64,000 nucleotides of DNA from Gracilariopsis chorda (taxonomy: Eukaryota > Rhodophyta > Florideophyceae > Gracilariales > Gracilariaceae). The first letter of the stretch is position 1. Each line of letters begins with the position of its first letter. The notes under the pieces were generated by a model that saw only the letters and a list, made by a program, of their open reading frames with translations, did no database searches and was not told the origin of the DNA. The DNA lies in assembly GCA_003194525.1 (NCBI GenBank), contig NBIV01000169.1, forward strand, positions 111,615 to 175,614, given 5' to 3'. Positions 39,307 to 50,777 of this stretch are shown here, piece by piece. The translations under genes were made by a program, and so were the position numbers.

Positions 39307-42300
39307 TGGTCTGTGTCTTATCTAATAGTTCTATCGTAAAAACTCACGTGCATATTGTTCGTTCTTATCGCGTCCTTGCCCTGCCTCGCAATGGTAGCTT
39401 TTGTTCTGCAGATGTTGTGCACTAGAGTTTCAACCAAAAGCTTGTTTTTCTTTTCTGGTCTTTCGCGTTACCAAGTACAAGGATAGAACTGGTGAGAACT
39501 GTCTGCACATACTGCTTCGTATCATAGTCCATTGTGAATAGTAATGCAATTCAACCGTTCTTGACATGTTTGATATCCTATTTGAAGAGCGAAACAAGTA
39601 TTAACCTACGGAAGGTAAAAGGATACGAAGGGTAGAAAGTTAAGCCTCCTACCAGCAATAGAAGGCTAGCGATCGCTAACCCTTCCGTAGTACCCTCCGT
39701 AGGTTAAATTACTGGTGCTGTTGTTTATGAGTGGACGAAGCCCAATTCGGACTTCGATGTACCAACTCTCTAAGAAGCTAGTCTCTTCTCGAAAAGCCAC
39801 TGCGGCTCTAGAGATGAGCTACGACCGCTTCAATTTCAACCCATTTCGCCTGGACAAGTTTGACGATTTCCCGGGTCGTAGGTTATACATGTGTGGTAGC
39901 ATATGGCCGTCTTCTCACAACCATATTATACGCATAAAGGTCCAATGTGTACATGCACCTGCCTCCTGCACGATTGTGAGCTCGGAAGCAAAGCCCTGCA
40001 AGGCCTCCAGCAGCCTTCAAGCTATATGCGAATGTCAGTCAAGGAGCCGCAAGGCTGCTAAGCGAGTATTGCTATTGAATAGAAGACCACTTGTACTAAG
40101 TACCCAAATGTCAGTTGTACGGGATACATTAACTACCAAGAAAGTGGATGAATCTCTTAGGCAACGGTCACCACCATTTTTGGACTGCGAAAGCAGATCT
40201 CCGCTTTCTAAATTGCAGCCATCGCTTTCATGAAATCTATCCATCATCCAGAATCTGGGTCCCAGATGCGTCTGGCAATCCCCCTCCCCTCTCGCTCGGA
40301 GAATGTTCGTCTCATCTGTTGCTACCACTGTCACTCCGAATTGTGTGCTCTCACCAAGGATAAAGATGGACGCAATAAGTTTGTACACGGGAATAGGCAA
40401 ACACGCGCCAGTGCTACAAGAGGACGTCATGGCCCCACGTATGGTGAAGGCAGGGGTAAAGGTTAAAGCGATACCCGCTCATGGATATGCACACATCAGA
40501 GTAACTTTATGCGTTCTATCCAAACTTTTCACTGCGGAGGTGAGGGGAAACTGTCTTATCCCACATATGTTTAAATCCTGAGGAAAAGTGATTCTTTCAC
40601 TTATTTTCATCTCCGTTACTGGAATGCAGCGGGTGACTATTGCTCACGCCCCACCTCCCCTTCTGCAATAGCCATGATGTACAGCTACCATTCCACCGCA
40701 GAACCAGATCTGCATTAAACTTCAGTGGAGAGACCCGTCTTGTTCTCCATTGCGCTTGTGCTTTTTGACGATACAATAACGTACGAAATGAAACGAAAAG
40801 GGAATACGATCCCGTCTGCGAATCGTGGTGTTGACCTTACCATAATGCCATTCAAGATCCCGCAATGGGACTCAAGCCCAAAGAACATATCTTGGACCGT
40901 GAGCCCCTCTCACTAGGAACTATGATGCTGTTGGACAGTACAAAACGAAATTGCAGCACTGATTTGAGCCGTACCCGCATGTAACTCTAATTTTACCACG
41001 AAGTCTCAGACGACGGTAGCGCAAGGCAGAAGGAGGATGAATCGAGAGGCTCCGACGGCGCATGGCTGACTGATTAGATTGGACATTGTCGACGAATCTC
41101 GGGCCCGGTCGTACAAGAAACAAACCAGCACGGCAATGGGGACACAAGCGCATGTCCACTAGGAGTTACTCTTGTACATGAAAACCGCAAAACAAAACAT
41201 ACTCCGCTGGTAACTGCAGAGGTGCCAAAAGCTCTTGGTCTTTCTGAGAAAGAAAAATCGACCACGCCGCGGCCGTGGCAAGAAGACATGGGCCCAAGTC
41301 ACACCAAACAATACACTACAATGTGAGCGCTTGCACTGATATTCGTTCAAATACCATAGATTACCGTGGTGCAAGAAATTGCTGACTCTATTCAGATGCA
41401 GTGAAACGTACGTGGCGCTCTCCTTGAGATGCAGCTGCTGGTAAGTAAAGTGGGAGAACACAATCTGAATATTCTCTCTATATCATGAACTGCGTCGAGT
41501 CAATACATCTTGATAGTTGATGTTCAACGAATCTCTACTACACGGTTCCAGGAACCTGTTGCCGCGGCGGCGGACATTTGTGCTGACTGAGCTTGAGGTT
41601 CAAGAGAACAACAATACGAGCCTTACAACTGCTTGTCCCGCTCTAAGAGGGCAAGGGGTGGAATCGGTGTAGGCACCAATTTGATCGCTCCGCTCCTCTT
41701 TGTAGACACTATCAAGCCGCGCCTCATACGACGCAGCTAAGGACCAGATCAATGAGCGGGCGAGAGAAATGCTGGCTTTAAGGCTGAACAGCAAGTTCTG
41801 TGACGTGCGTGCCCTGCGCAGCCTACCGTTGACCCGATCGTGAAACGAGGCGCGATGAGATTCAGATGTGAAAAGCGGAGTTGCGGAAAGATAGTAGCAC
41901 AGATGAAGATCATTCGTCAAGCACAGGTCAGATGTTATATCAACAGGTGCTGCAGGTTGCTTCTTCTTCTCTCCACGATGCGGTTAGGCATCATCGAAAC
42001 AAATGCAACACGTGAACGCGTAAAGAAGGTCAATCACACGATTCTTCATCTTGCCTAACCGATGTGTGTCCAGTCCACTTCAATGAACGGCAAACCGAAC
42101 GCCAAGGCTACGGAGATCAGAGCGGACAGAATTCCCGAAGCGGCCAACTCCACAACGAGATGAAGGTGAGGCGGGATGCCACGACGGCGGTCTTCAGGGA
42201 GGGGCGCCAGAAGACGTGGGATGTGCTCTGCACACCCGAAAGAACAGCCTTCCCGGACAATGGCGAAGACAGAACGGAGGCAGAAAGAGCCCACTCCAAA

Positions 42301-42675
42301 AGGTTCGGAATCGAAACCAGCTGACAGTGGAACATGACGAGATTTTCCGCGGAGTGATCACAAGTCGGCGACGTGTCACATGGACAGAGGCACACGACAC
42401 ATGACAAGAAAATGGGAAAAAAACAGGCGGCCTGCCAAACGTCAGCTGTCCACGGGCATGGTGCGTTCCGCATAAACGAGCACACACGTGAACGGCGTCG
42501 ATCCGGCACGCCCCGAAGAACGAAGCAACAGCGGAGGCGAAAACAAGTAGTATAGAATAGACGCATTTACGGCGTGTGTATACAACCCACAAAAGCACGA
42601 CGTATCTACGTACAACACTTCACAAACGACCTAACAGCAATTAAAGAAGGACAAAGACAACGAACAACACCGAGC
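39307..42675. other. Long gene-poor region
   Basis: No gene is supported in 3.4 kb. The longest frame (39715-40233, 172 codons from a GTG) has no family pattern and is opposed by another frame on the minus strand. A small element with 12-bp terminal inverted repeats lies at 39601-39707. The stretch from 42,050 to 42,600 has overlapping frames on both strands, a sign of stop-poor composition rather than of genes. Confidence 0.5.
39601..39707. mobile_element. MITE-like 107-bp element with 12-bp terminal inverted repeats
   Basis: It begins TTAACCTACGGA and ends TCCGTAGGTTAA, a perfect 12-bp inverted repeat. Inside are GAAGGCTAGCGATCGCTAACCC, with the palindrome GTTAGCGATCGCTAAC-like core, and CCTTCCGTAG, a partial echo of the termini. 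No coding capacity. Flanks show no clear target duplication beyond the palindromic TTA/TAA ends. Shorter relatives of its inner word (GTAGAAGGCTA) occur at 45,837 and 46,429. Confidence 0.55.
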
Positions 42676-43386
42676 TTACGAAGAACCATTGACCACGGCA
42701 CCATTAGTAGCCCCATTAGCGGTTCCATTAGCGGTTCCATTTGCAGATTCAACTGGCTTGTTCACTACGTCATCGCGTTGCTCAACAATCCCCTTCTCCA
42801 CAAGGTAGTCCAGAATGGCCTTGGCACAGTCATTGACGCTCAGTTTGTCGGTGTTAATCCGAACTTCAGGTGTCTCAGGAGCTTCATAAGGGTCACTAAT
42901 ACCTGTGAAGTTCTTGATCTCGCCCGTTCTTGCCTTCTTGTACAAGCCCTTGGGATCTCGTTTCTCAGCCACCTCGAGCGGCACGTCGACGTGAACCTCG
43001 ACAAAAGGAATGCCGGCCTTGTCATGGATCTGACGGGCCACTTGACGATCGGCAATGTACGGTGAGATGAATGCGGAGGTACTGATGACACCAACGTCAG
43101 CCATGAGTTTTGCCACCTCGGAGATTCTTCGAATATTCTCCTTACGGTCCTCTGCGCTGAAACCGAGATTACTGTTGAGTCCGAAACGAATGTTGTCACC
43201 GTCAAGACGATATATAAGATAGCCCTTCTTGAACATCATTTGCTCGAGCGCCACGGACACTGTTGACTTACCGGAGCCGGAAAGTCCCGTAAGCCAGACG
43301 GTAGCGCCGCGCTGCGCGAGAAGAGAGTAACGGTGTTCTCTAGTGACAGCCCCGTCGTGCCACACAATGTTAGTAGCGGTCGGCAT
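42676..43386 (-). CDS. Adenylylsulfate (APS) kinase
   Basis: A 236-residue APS kinase, which phosphorylates adenylyl sulfate to PAPS, the sulfate donor. The ATP loop GLSGSGKST is at 34-42; then come RLDGDNIRFGLN, GFSAEDRKENIRRISEVAKL, the ISPY lid motif in SAFISPYIADR, and KGLYKKARTGEIKNFTGISDPYE near the C-terminus, all canonical. The domain starts at residue 6 (NIVWHDG), so no transit peptide is visible and a cytosolic enzyme feeding Golgi sulfotransferases is the simplest reading. After the domain comes a tail with an imperfect repeat of NGTA/NGAT units, low-complexity and unusual for the family, which normally ends near 200 residues. The minus-strand leader contains a 14-nt poly-C tract (read in the sense direction) 76 nt before the ATG, and a TATTTATA sequence about 134 nt before it. 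Confidence 0.94.
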   Translation of the reverse strand: MPTATNIVWHDGAVTREHRYSLLAQRGATVWLTGLSGSGKSTVSVALEQMMFKKGYLIYRLDGDNIRFGLNSNLGFSAEDRKENIRRISEVAKLMADVGVISTSAFISPYIADRQVARQIHDKAGIPFVEVHVDVPLEVAEKRDPKGLYKKARTGEIKNFTGISDPYEAPETPEVRINTDKLSVNDCAKAILDYLVEKGIVEQRDDVVNKPVESANGTANGTANGATNGAVVNGSS

Positions 43387-43881
43387 GGTTAGAAGTTTGG
43401 AAATTTGGGGAGCTTTGTAGACGGAAAAGAACGGTGCGGGTACGCGAGGGGCGGATGTGTTGGGGGGGGGGGGGGAAGAACGAAGACAGCACGAGTGGCA
43501 GGGGGAGAAAGGGACGTTGGTATAAATAGGGGTTCGGGCGACGACGGTGTAAGGGCTCTGGGGGGGAAGGCGTTCTTTTTTTTTTCAACAAATGTGACAG
43601 CACATCGCTCGCCCGGCGCAAGCGGCGGGCGACGAGGCGGTAGAAGGCGCTGCGGCGGCGGATATGCCGCTGTAAGGGGGGGGTGCGTCTTGCGGTAAGC
43701 GTGAGCGCGTGTGAGCGCCGATTCCCGCACCGCTTCTCGGCGCTGCTTGCCGTTTCGGAAGCGGCAGCGGTGTAAGGTCGTTGGTTGCGCCGAGCGGCGG
43801 TTGTTCTGAGGTCGCTGCTCCTCGTCGTGGCCGCGTGTCGTTTTCGGAGCGCCCGCACAGTCGTTTCCACAGCTCCCTCTC
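43387..43881. promoter_or_regulatory. Promoter and leader of the APS kinase gene, CpG-rich
   Basis: The 495 bp between APS kinase and the end of the PMT gene hold, in the sense direction, a CpG-rich block (about 43,600-43,860, with CGCCCGGCGCA at 43610-43620), a TATTTATA box candidate (43,520-43,527) and a poly-C tract at 43475-43462. Frames on both strands here are composition artefacts. The order CpG island, poly-C, start codon is shared with two other genes in this window. Confidence 0.5.
43462..43475 (-). repeat. Poly-C tract (sense strand of APS kinase), 14 nt
   Basis: Fourteen consecutive G on the plus strand, so 14 C in the leader of the minus-strand APS kinase gene, 76 nt before its ATG. 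A second run of seven G lies near 43,560 and another at 43,677. Confidence 0.9.
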
Positions 43882-45584
43882 TCAGTTCCAGCGAGGCATC
43901 CACCGCAGCTTGTTTAGCTCCGCGATTGGCGTTGCCATTCCGTACACCCACGCGCTCCAGAAGTAGAACGCCGCCGCCAGACACGCCACCACCAGCGTGC
44001 AACAACCCGCGCGAACCCGACCAGGAAGCTGCTCCAGCGCGATCGAACTCAGCACACATCCCATCTGTAACGCCGGCAGCACGTGGTACAGGAACGTGCA
44101 TCGCTTCACTCCAACGTAAGGCACCAGATTCAACACCCACCCCACCAAGAAGAACGCAATCATCCCGAATAACTTGCCCGTCTTGTACACCCGTTCAATG
44201 CCCTCCATGTTCACTGCCGCCTGCCGTTTTCGCCGCAATACCCACGGACTCGCTATCAACATTGCCACACAACTGCAAACCCCAACAACAGTCACAACCG
44301 TTAATACAGGGTTCATCAACAGATAGATCTGTTCTTTCCTCCCGTCCGCAGTCATTTCATCAATGTATAGGATGCCGCGGGCATTGTATAACCATTCATA
44401 CCACTTGGATTCCCAAGGATGCCGTGCCACGATCTGACTGTTGGCTCGCAGCATTTCCCAGTTCAGGTATCGAAAGTTGTGTATGAACGATGCACCCACG
44501 TGCGACGGGTCGTAGTACGCGCTTCCGTTCAGCGTTTTGCGGAACTCGATGGGCATGAATGCATCTCCAGATCCAGAGTTTGGCAGCAGGTAGAAATGTA
44601 TCCAGAACGATGCAACATATATTGATATTGCGATTACACCCGCTATACCCATCTCCACAACGTCCAGCGCGCCACTGGGGAACACCCATCCTGTAAGTGA
44701 TATCACCGCAATCATACCGGGCGCAACAATCGCAGTCCACTTTGTCGAAACCGCAAACGCCCCAAACACAGCTGTCAGCACCACGAATGCATAGCGTCTA
44801 GGTGTGCTTTTCGGCGTCTTCCAAAGCAGCAATGCGAACAAGAGAGAAAGTTGAATGTACAGAATCAGTTGTGCATCTGTTAAAATGAGGCGCGATTCCA
44901 CGCACAACAGCGTGTCAAACAGAGCCATTGCTGCAGTCGTCACCGCAACCGGCACGGATAACGACAGAGTTCGAGACGTAAGATACAAAACACTTGGGAT
45001 CAGTGATCCTAGCGTTGCGGAAAATGCACGAAGTGGATAGTACATGATATCACCGTATGGCTTGCCTAATTCATCGAACTTATAGTCGATTGCTTTGTAA
45101 CCTGCTAAGCGTGCAACGGCGACTAGGGTGAGCTTTCCGAAGGGAGGATGAATATCGAACAGATACTCACCCCGGATGTACTGATGTATGAACGCTGCGA
45201 AATGGAACTCATCAAATACTTGATTCGTTTTGTTGATGGTGGAGAGTGCATTTGATCGTTAGACATGCATTTTCAACTGAGTTTGTCGCCCGTCTTTGGA
45301 TATGCAACCCAGTCCTTACCTATCTTGGCAGGATGCGCAAGCATATAGAAGCGCGTGAACAGCGCTAGCGAGAATATGAGCACAGATATTAGCAAATCGT
45401 TGCGGACTGACTGTTTTGCCGCGGCGCTTAGCGGTGCATCTGCTTGGATAGGGCGAATCCCGAACGTATTCAGTACACCTGTAACGGACGCAGTGCCCTT
45501 CTTGCTGCCGCGATGACGAGCACGGTTGGGTAGACCCTTAGAAGTTGCTTTATTCTTCCTCCGACGTAGCCCTGCTTCTTTCAT
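43882..45584 (-). CDS. Protein O-mannosyltransferase (PMT, GT39 family), two exons
   Basis: A dolichyl-phosphate-mannose:protein mannosyltransferase of the ER membrane. Two exons: 45584-45320 and 45218-43882, joined across a 101-nt GT-AG intron; together they give 533 residues. The junction restores the catalytic loop exactly: exon 1 ends LAHPAKI plus one base, exon 2 continues with VFDEFHFAAFIH, giving the Asp-Glu pair, followed by LFDIHPPFGKL. Later blocks are SGSGDAFMPIEFRKTLNG, HPWESKWYEWLYNARGILY and the C-terminal GWVLNLVPYVGVKRCTFLYHVLPAL. About 10 membrane helices. Yeast and animal PMTs have about 750 or more residues because of a luminal MIR domain; here the corresponding loop is only some 50 residues, so MIR is absent. 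The first 60 residues are basic and cytosolic. The ATG at 45584 opens exon 1. Confidence 0.88.
45219..45319 (-). other. Spliceosomal intron, 101 nt, in the PMT gene
   Basis: The 5' splice site reads G|GTAAGG and the 3' end AATCAAG|TATTTGATGAG. Removing 101 nt keeps frame and builds the conserved VFDE motif from one base of exon 1 and two of exon 2. Left unspliced, exon 1 hits a stop at 45273. It is the only convincing intron I found in the window. Confidence 0.9.
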
Positions 45585-46468
45585 GATGAGTTCAACGCCT
45601 CGTGTATGACCAGATGAGCGCTTGGTTCGTTGGATGCAGATTCCTTTCCTCAGAAGAGCTGAAGCTGAGGGGCTTTAAAGAGGCATACATTGACAAGTGA
45701 GGTTGGTGGGTTTTGTGTTTGGCACCAAACTCAACTGATGCCATAGGTTATCGTAACGCGGCCAAGCGGCTGCTTGTCTTCAGCACTGTCGTGGCTGTGA
45801 ATTACCTCGGTGTCCACCCTGGCAATTTAGCGACGGTAGAAGGCTAACAAAGGTTGCTAACCAAGGTTCGGCAATGAACTCTGCGCAACTGCGGAAGGGA
45901 TCGAGCAAGAGAAATCTTCTGATTAAATTCGGCACACGTGTCCACGTGGAAAATGAACGCATTTGGCGATTAAGTTTTCGAAATATATATCGAATACTTT
46001 CCCTCTTTTGCCGCTTTTACAGAGGTGTAGCTCTCGTGCCCACGAACCTATTGTCTTGCGGAAGCAAAGGTGTCACCTTCGTTCTCAGCCTTCGGCCTCG
46101 CGAGGTGCCCTACAACCTTCAAAGGCACGAAGATCTAACATAATGAGAGTAGTGCGGCGTCGGTACAAGCGAGACACAAGAACATTGGGTAATTATATTA
46201 CACGGAGTATAAGGATAACATTACGGCAAAGCAACGCTCCCTGGCATGTCCTCGGGGGTGAATGTTTATCACTACTTTTCGTGATTGCAAGTCCCAGTGC
46301 CGTACAGACTTTGTAACATGTAGCAGCATAACGCACTCTCATCGTCCGCAGAGATCAGCTATGCTAAGTGAATTATTGAATTGTATCTACCAAGAGTATG
46401 GTCAGAGGGATACAAGGGTAGCTACAGGGCGTAGAAGGCTACCATCGTCAAAGAATATCAGCAGCTTT
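45585..46468. other. Intergenic, no gene recognised
   Basis: Spacer between the start of PMT and the end of the next minus-strand gene. It holds two GTAGAAGGCTA words (about 45,837 and 46,429) related to the 39,601 element. Overlapping plus frames (89, 117 and 107 codons) lack any family pattern. Confidence 0.45.
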
Positions 46469-47476
46469 TCACACGTACGGCAAAAAACCTGCACTCATTG
46501 CATCAATCAGGTGATCCCTGTCCTTGTCAATCCGACGTGTTTTAGTATCACCGCCGTCTTTCACTGCACTCAACGCGCGCATTAACCGCTTTCGACTCTC
46601 ATACGCAGGGCTTCCAGGCGGCATTTCCTCATTGTCAACATCGTCATCATTGGCGTCGCTCTCCATGTCCTGATCGAATGCTTTCCTTCTCTCAGCTTCT
46701 CTACGCCTGTTTGCAGCCTCCGCTTCAGCGATCGCGACGCTCACATCCGGCAGCCCTCTTCGTCCCACTTGCGCAGATTGCGTCGCGTTCAACTGATTGT
46801 CCAAAGCGGTAAACATCCTGCGAAACAAATGCACAAGATCTTTCAAATCAGCTCCAGACAGATCCTCACTCGAGAGACGTTCCGCCGCGGATTTAATGAG
46901 CGTGTCTCTCGAGGTTGCCACTTCAGAGCCGGATGCAGTCGCGCTGTCATCATCAATTCCCAAATCAGCAGGGTGATCGTGTCGTTCAACAGCACGAGAT
47001 GCGTGTCGAAATTGTGTATATTCGTCATGTGAGGGAGGTCTAAAGTCTCCTCTCTCATCTGCTATAGGCTGCTTTTCTTCAGCGACGTCAGTGATACCGA
47101 TGCCAAGCATCTTGGCAAATGAGTTGAACCAACCAGGATTATTGTTTTGTTGTTCATGTGAATTGTGACGATTACGAGACCGTCGTGCTGCGCGGTGAAG
47201 ATCGTCTGCATGCATGTCATGTCGCTCCGAGACTGTTCGGACTCGTTTGGGGGTGAGTGCAGCGGAAGGATGGTCGTATTCTGACGGATGCATGTCATGC
47301 TGATTCGTTCTCGAACGCGATTCGTCAGTTGCACGCGACACATCTGACGGGGAGTGCGGCTTTCTGTTGTAGTAATGGTGGTCTGTTTCGGTATCGTCCA
47401 TCTCGTTTAATGGAAGACAAACTGCGGGGGCTATAACGCAGATGAGGACAAAAAAGGGCAGCTTACAAACTGCCAT
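46469..47476 (-). CDS. Secreted His/Arg/Asp-rich protein of unknown function
   Basis: A 335-residue protein opening with a clear signal peptide (MAVCKLPFFVLICVIAPAVC, cleavage near residue 20). The next 150 residues are disordered and rich in His, Arg, Asp and Ser, with repeated words NQHDMHPSEYDHP, ERHDMHADDL and ERHDHPADL, which could bind metal ions. A more ordered part follows: SRDTLIKSAAERLSSEDLSGADLKDLVHLFRRMFTALDNQL, then a charged helix (AIAEAEAANRRREAERRKAFDQD) and an acidic patch. The end (SAVKDGGDTKTRRIDKDRDHLIDAMSAGFLPYV) is not low complexity. No known family. It would enter the secretory path and be exported or kept in the wall or vacuole. Start at 47476 is fixed by the signal peptide. 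Confidence 0.68.
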   Translation of the reverse strand: MAVCKLPFFVLICVIAPAVCLPLNEMDDTETDHHYYNRKPHSPSDVSRATDESRSRTNQHDMHPSEYDHPSAALTPKRVRTVSERHDMHADDLHRAARRSRNRHNSHEQQNNNPGWFNSFAKMLGIGITDVAEEKQPIADERGDFRPPSHDEYTQFRHASRAVERHDHPADLGIDDDSATASGSEVATSRDTLIKSAAERLSSEDLSGADLKDLVHLFRRMFTALDNQLNATQSAQVGRRGLPDVSVAIAEAEAANRRREAERRKAFDQDMESDANDDDVDNEEMPPGSPAYESRKRLMRALSAVKDGGDTKTRRIDKDRDHLIDAMSAGFLPYV

Positions 47477-50151
47477 AATGGGGAAGGGGGTGTGGTAATA
47501 TTCGTTAAAGCTGGTTGTGGAGGGTGGGGGAGTTGGCGGATATGTTGTGGTAAAAAGTTATCTGGTCGGTTGGGAAAAGTGGTTGCAAAGCGGTGCATTG
47601 GCAAGTAGAGATGGCAACGGTGGTGCACACACGAAGCGGGATGAATTGCAACGACATGGCTTTCCAAGGGGGAGCGCATGGCTGTTGGGTGGAGAAGCGG
47701 TGGGGCGGTGGAATGAATTACAAGCCACGGCGAGACACGGCGAGCTTGCTGGTAGATAGTTAGTTGTAATTAGGGACAGAGAGTGGTACAAAGTGAAGTG
47801 TTAAGCAAACGCATGCAGAAAGCAGCGGCGGTGCGTTTGTTCAATGCGAAGCGCGGTGCAAAGGAGCAGATGACGATGACTCTAAACACTGCACTCCGGG
47901 AAGTGGTTGTTGACATTCGGGATTGGAATGGATAAGGCGTGGTAATTAAATTATTTAGGATCATAACCTTTTTACCGTTCGTGGACATGTGCCGCATTAT
48001 ATGACGGGACTCACGGCAGCTGGTTAACCAAATTTGGATAGCAACATGCGTTTTGAACTTTGTAAAATTAGAGATAACAGAAGTGGTGAGAGTTTGGCGA
48101 AAGGCGCAAAGGAAGCAAACAGGACGGGCCAAGTAACTCATGTGCAGTAAGGGCGACGGTGCAAAGCTCACGCAAGCAAGGCGGAGTCACGACATCGGAG
48201 GCGGTTCGACTTGAAACTTTGCGCATGGACAGAGTAGGTTGCCTGCTTGGAACGCGAGCGATCGGATGGGTGGTTCCGCTTGTTTGGTGGTAAAAAAGAA
48301 AAACGACAGTTCTATTTTTTACGGGCGTGCACCGGTGCATTGTGCAAGATGGGCGCCGGGGAAGGCTAGTAGCTAGGTTGAGAGAGACACTTGTCTTCTA
48401 TTTGTGAGTTGGCGAGTGTTTCGCGAGAGACGGGCGCCGCCACCAAAAGAGTGTGGATTCGTTTTTGCGTGTGGTTTGTGAAGGGCGCGGGGGTGTTTTT
48501 TGTTTGTTTGGTGTGCCGTTGAACCAAAGGTAGGGTTGTAGGTGTGTTGTGCGGTATGCGGACAACACACGGACTCTGGAACGGCAGTGTGTACTGTGCA
48601 CGCTTACCGTTGGCACAGTTATGGTGGTAAACTTTGCATGTTCGCCAAGCTGCCATGCGCTTGTACCGTTGTGCGGTAGGATGCGGGGGCAGAGAAAACG
48701 GGCAGAAGGAAGGTGCAGTGCATGTGGAGTTCGCACAGCGCGGAGGACAAGATGAGAAAAAGAAATTTTGAAAAGAAGAAAACGCGAGTGCGAAGTGCGG
48801 AGTGAGGCGGATTCTATCTTGGGATAAACGCGAGATTGGATGGTTTAACCGCCAGCAGTTGTGTGGATCCACGATGGAGTGGTGAAAGGCGGCCAAAATG
48901 AAGGCACTTTTACTGGCTGCGGTTTTTCGAAAATAATGGTCGCTGGGCACGAGACGGATACAACACAGTGGTAAAACGGGGAGTGTGGTTGTGTGCCGTG
49001 CTCATGGCGAGTGCCAGTGTAAAAACAGGCATGTGCGTGGTGGAGGGGGAGGCACGCAAAGTGCTAGCGCGGTGGTGGATTAATTTGTGGTTCATAGCTA
49101 CGGTTGGTGTTGCGGTTCGAAGATAGTGAGCGGCTGTTTCCTTTGGCTGCTCATCGTTTCTCCAAGGTACAGTATGTAGGCTATAGCGCAACAAGTGTGG
49201 GGAGGAGGAAGCGATGGTGAAGGGGAAAGGTCGGGGGAGATTTGCGCCATTGGTGGAGGGCACTGAGCGGGTGCGTAGTTTCTGGCGGGAAGGATATCGC
49301 CAGGGACGTGGTGCTGGACGTGGACTACTCGCTAGTACCAGTATTGGTACTGTACGTGCTGATATTGGCGACGAGGAGGGGGCGGGCATAAGTTGAGCAG
49401 CCGGGCGGGTGGAGAGAAGGGCCACTATGGACAACAAGCTGTTGGCATAAGTAAGATATCGGCACAGATGCACGGCGACAAGAGAGCCGTTGGGGCGAGG
49501 GCGGCGGGTTGGCAGCGCCTTGGCAGCGCCGTCGGGCGGGCGCTGCTGGTGGGCAAAGCGTGAGCGCAACTGCGGCGCTGCCACTGCTGACGCCTCAGCG
49601 CAGTAGCCTTCGCCCGGCGCAGCGCCCTGCAGGCACTGATGCAACGCCAGCGTGCACACCAAAGCATGAAGCGCGCGCCCCGCGCGCCCGCGGCAGCGCG
49701 CACACTTTCAGTGCGCGCGCTTACAGCGCGCACGCCTGCCGTGCGTCTACGCGCCGTCGCGCGACGGGTGGAAGCGCGCCGTCAGCCGTTGCACAAAGGG
49801 GCGTGTTGCGCGCGGCACGCGCGCGTACGCCGCGCAGTTGACGCCGACGTGGAAGCTGCGCCGAGAAGCGCCCGTCGCGCACTTGCACACTAGTGCACGG
49901 AAAGCCGCCCCTTCTCGCCTCAGAAAACGCGTCCGCGCGCCACGCAGCCACGCCGCACACGTCGCGACTCTGTAAGGCGCGCGGCTGCCAGTAATTGTGG
50001 AACGGCCGTAATCTATTATGTGCGACGAGCCGCGCCGCGCGCTGCCCCGTGACAGTCCCCCCCCCCGTAGCGCCAAATTCGCCGCTTCGCGTCCGCTGCT
50101 GCACAGCACCAACGCAGGTGCCAGCACCGCCTATGCGCGTGCCCCCAACCG

Positions 50152-50181
50152 CCCCCCCCCCCCCCCCCCCCCCCCCCCCCC
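50152..50181 (+). repeat. Poly-C tract, 30 nt
   Basis: Thirty consecutive C on the sense strand, the longest homopolymer in the window, 634 bp before the ATG of the Cyc8-like gene. Its true length may differ, as such runs are poorly sequenced. Confidence 0.85.
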
Positions 50182-50777
50182 ACCAGCAGCTACCGAGCGC
50201 GCTCTCTCTACACCCTCCTAGGCCCACGCCGTGATTCTCGCCCGTAAAGCGTCTCCTGTTGCTGTTTTTTTCCACTCTCGCCCGCTCCCACTAGCACCCG
50301 TCCCTTTATCACTTCTCTCTCTTCTCCCCCTCCCCCCACCCTCCACTTCCCGTAATACGCATCTTCTACCCTTCCCACAACCACACCCTTTTTCCACCAC
50401 CCAACACCCCCTTTCTGCTTATCCGCCAACACACGCACCACATCCCCCTTTTCGATACGTTCGTTCAACCACCCACAAATACCACCCTTTCTCCCTTGCG
50501 TTTCGATTCCTTCATTTAACATCAACACCCCTCCCCTTCCCCCCTTCTCCACTACCCGCCCACTCATCGGCCTCCCCCTTCGCTCATGCGCTACCTTCCC
50601 CTTGCCCCTATCCCTCTTGCACCACCCCCTGCTCCGCACCCTTTTCTCGCCCTCACCTCCACCAAACTCTAGCACAAACATTTTCCACACCCTCGCTTCA
50701 CCACTACCTCACGTCCACCCTTCCCCCATTTCGCTTTCGTTTCGCCCTTGTTCTCGCCGCAACCGCCCTTCCTTTCT

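Noticed and set aside
48366-49662. Minus-strand frames of 194 and 250 codons upstream of the Cyc8-like gene
   Set aside because: They overlap each other and frames on the other strand, are low in recognisable structure and track GC-rich, stop-poor composition.
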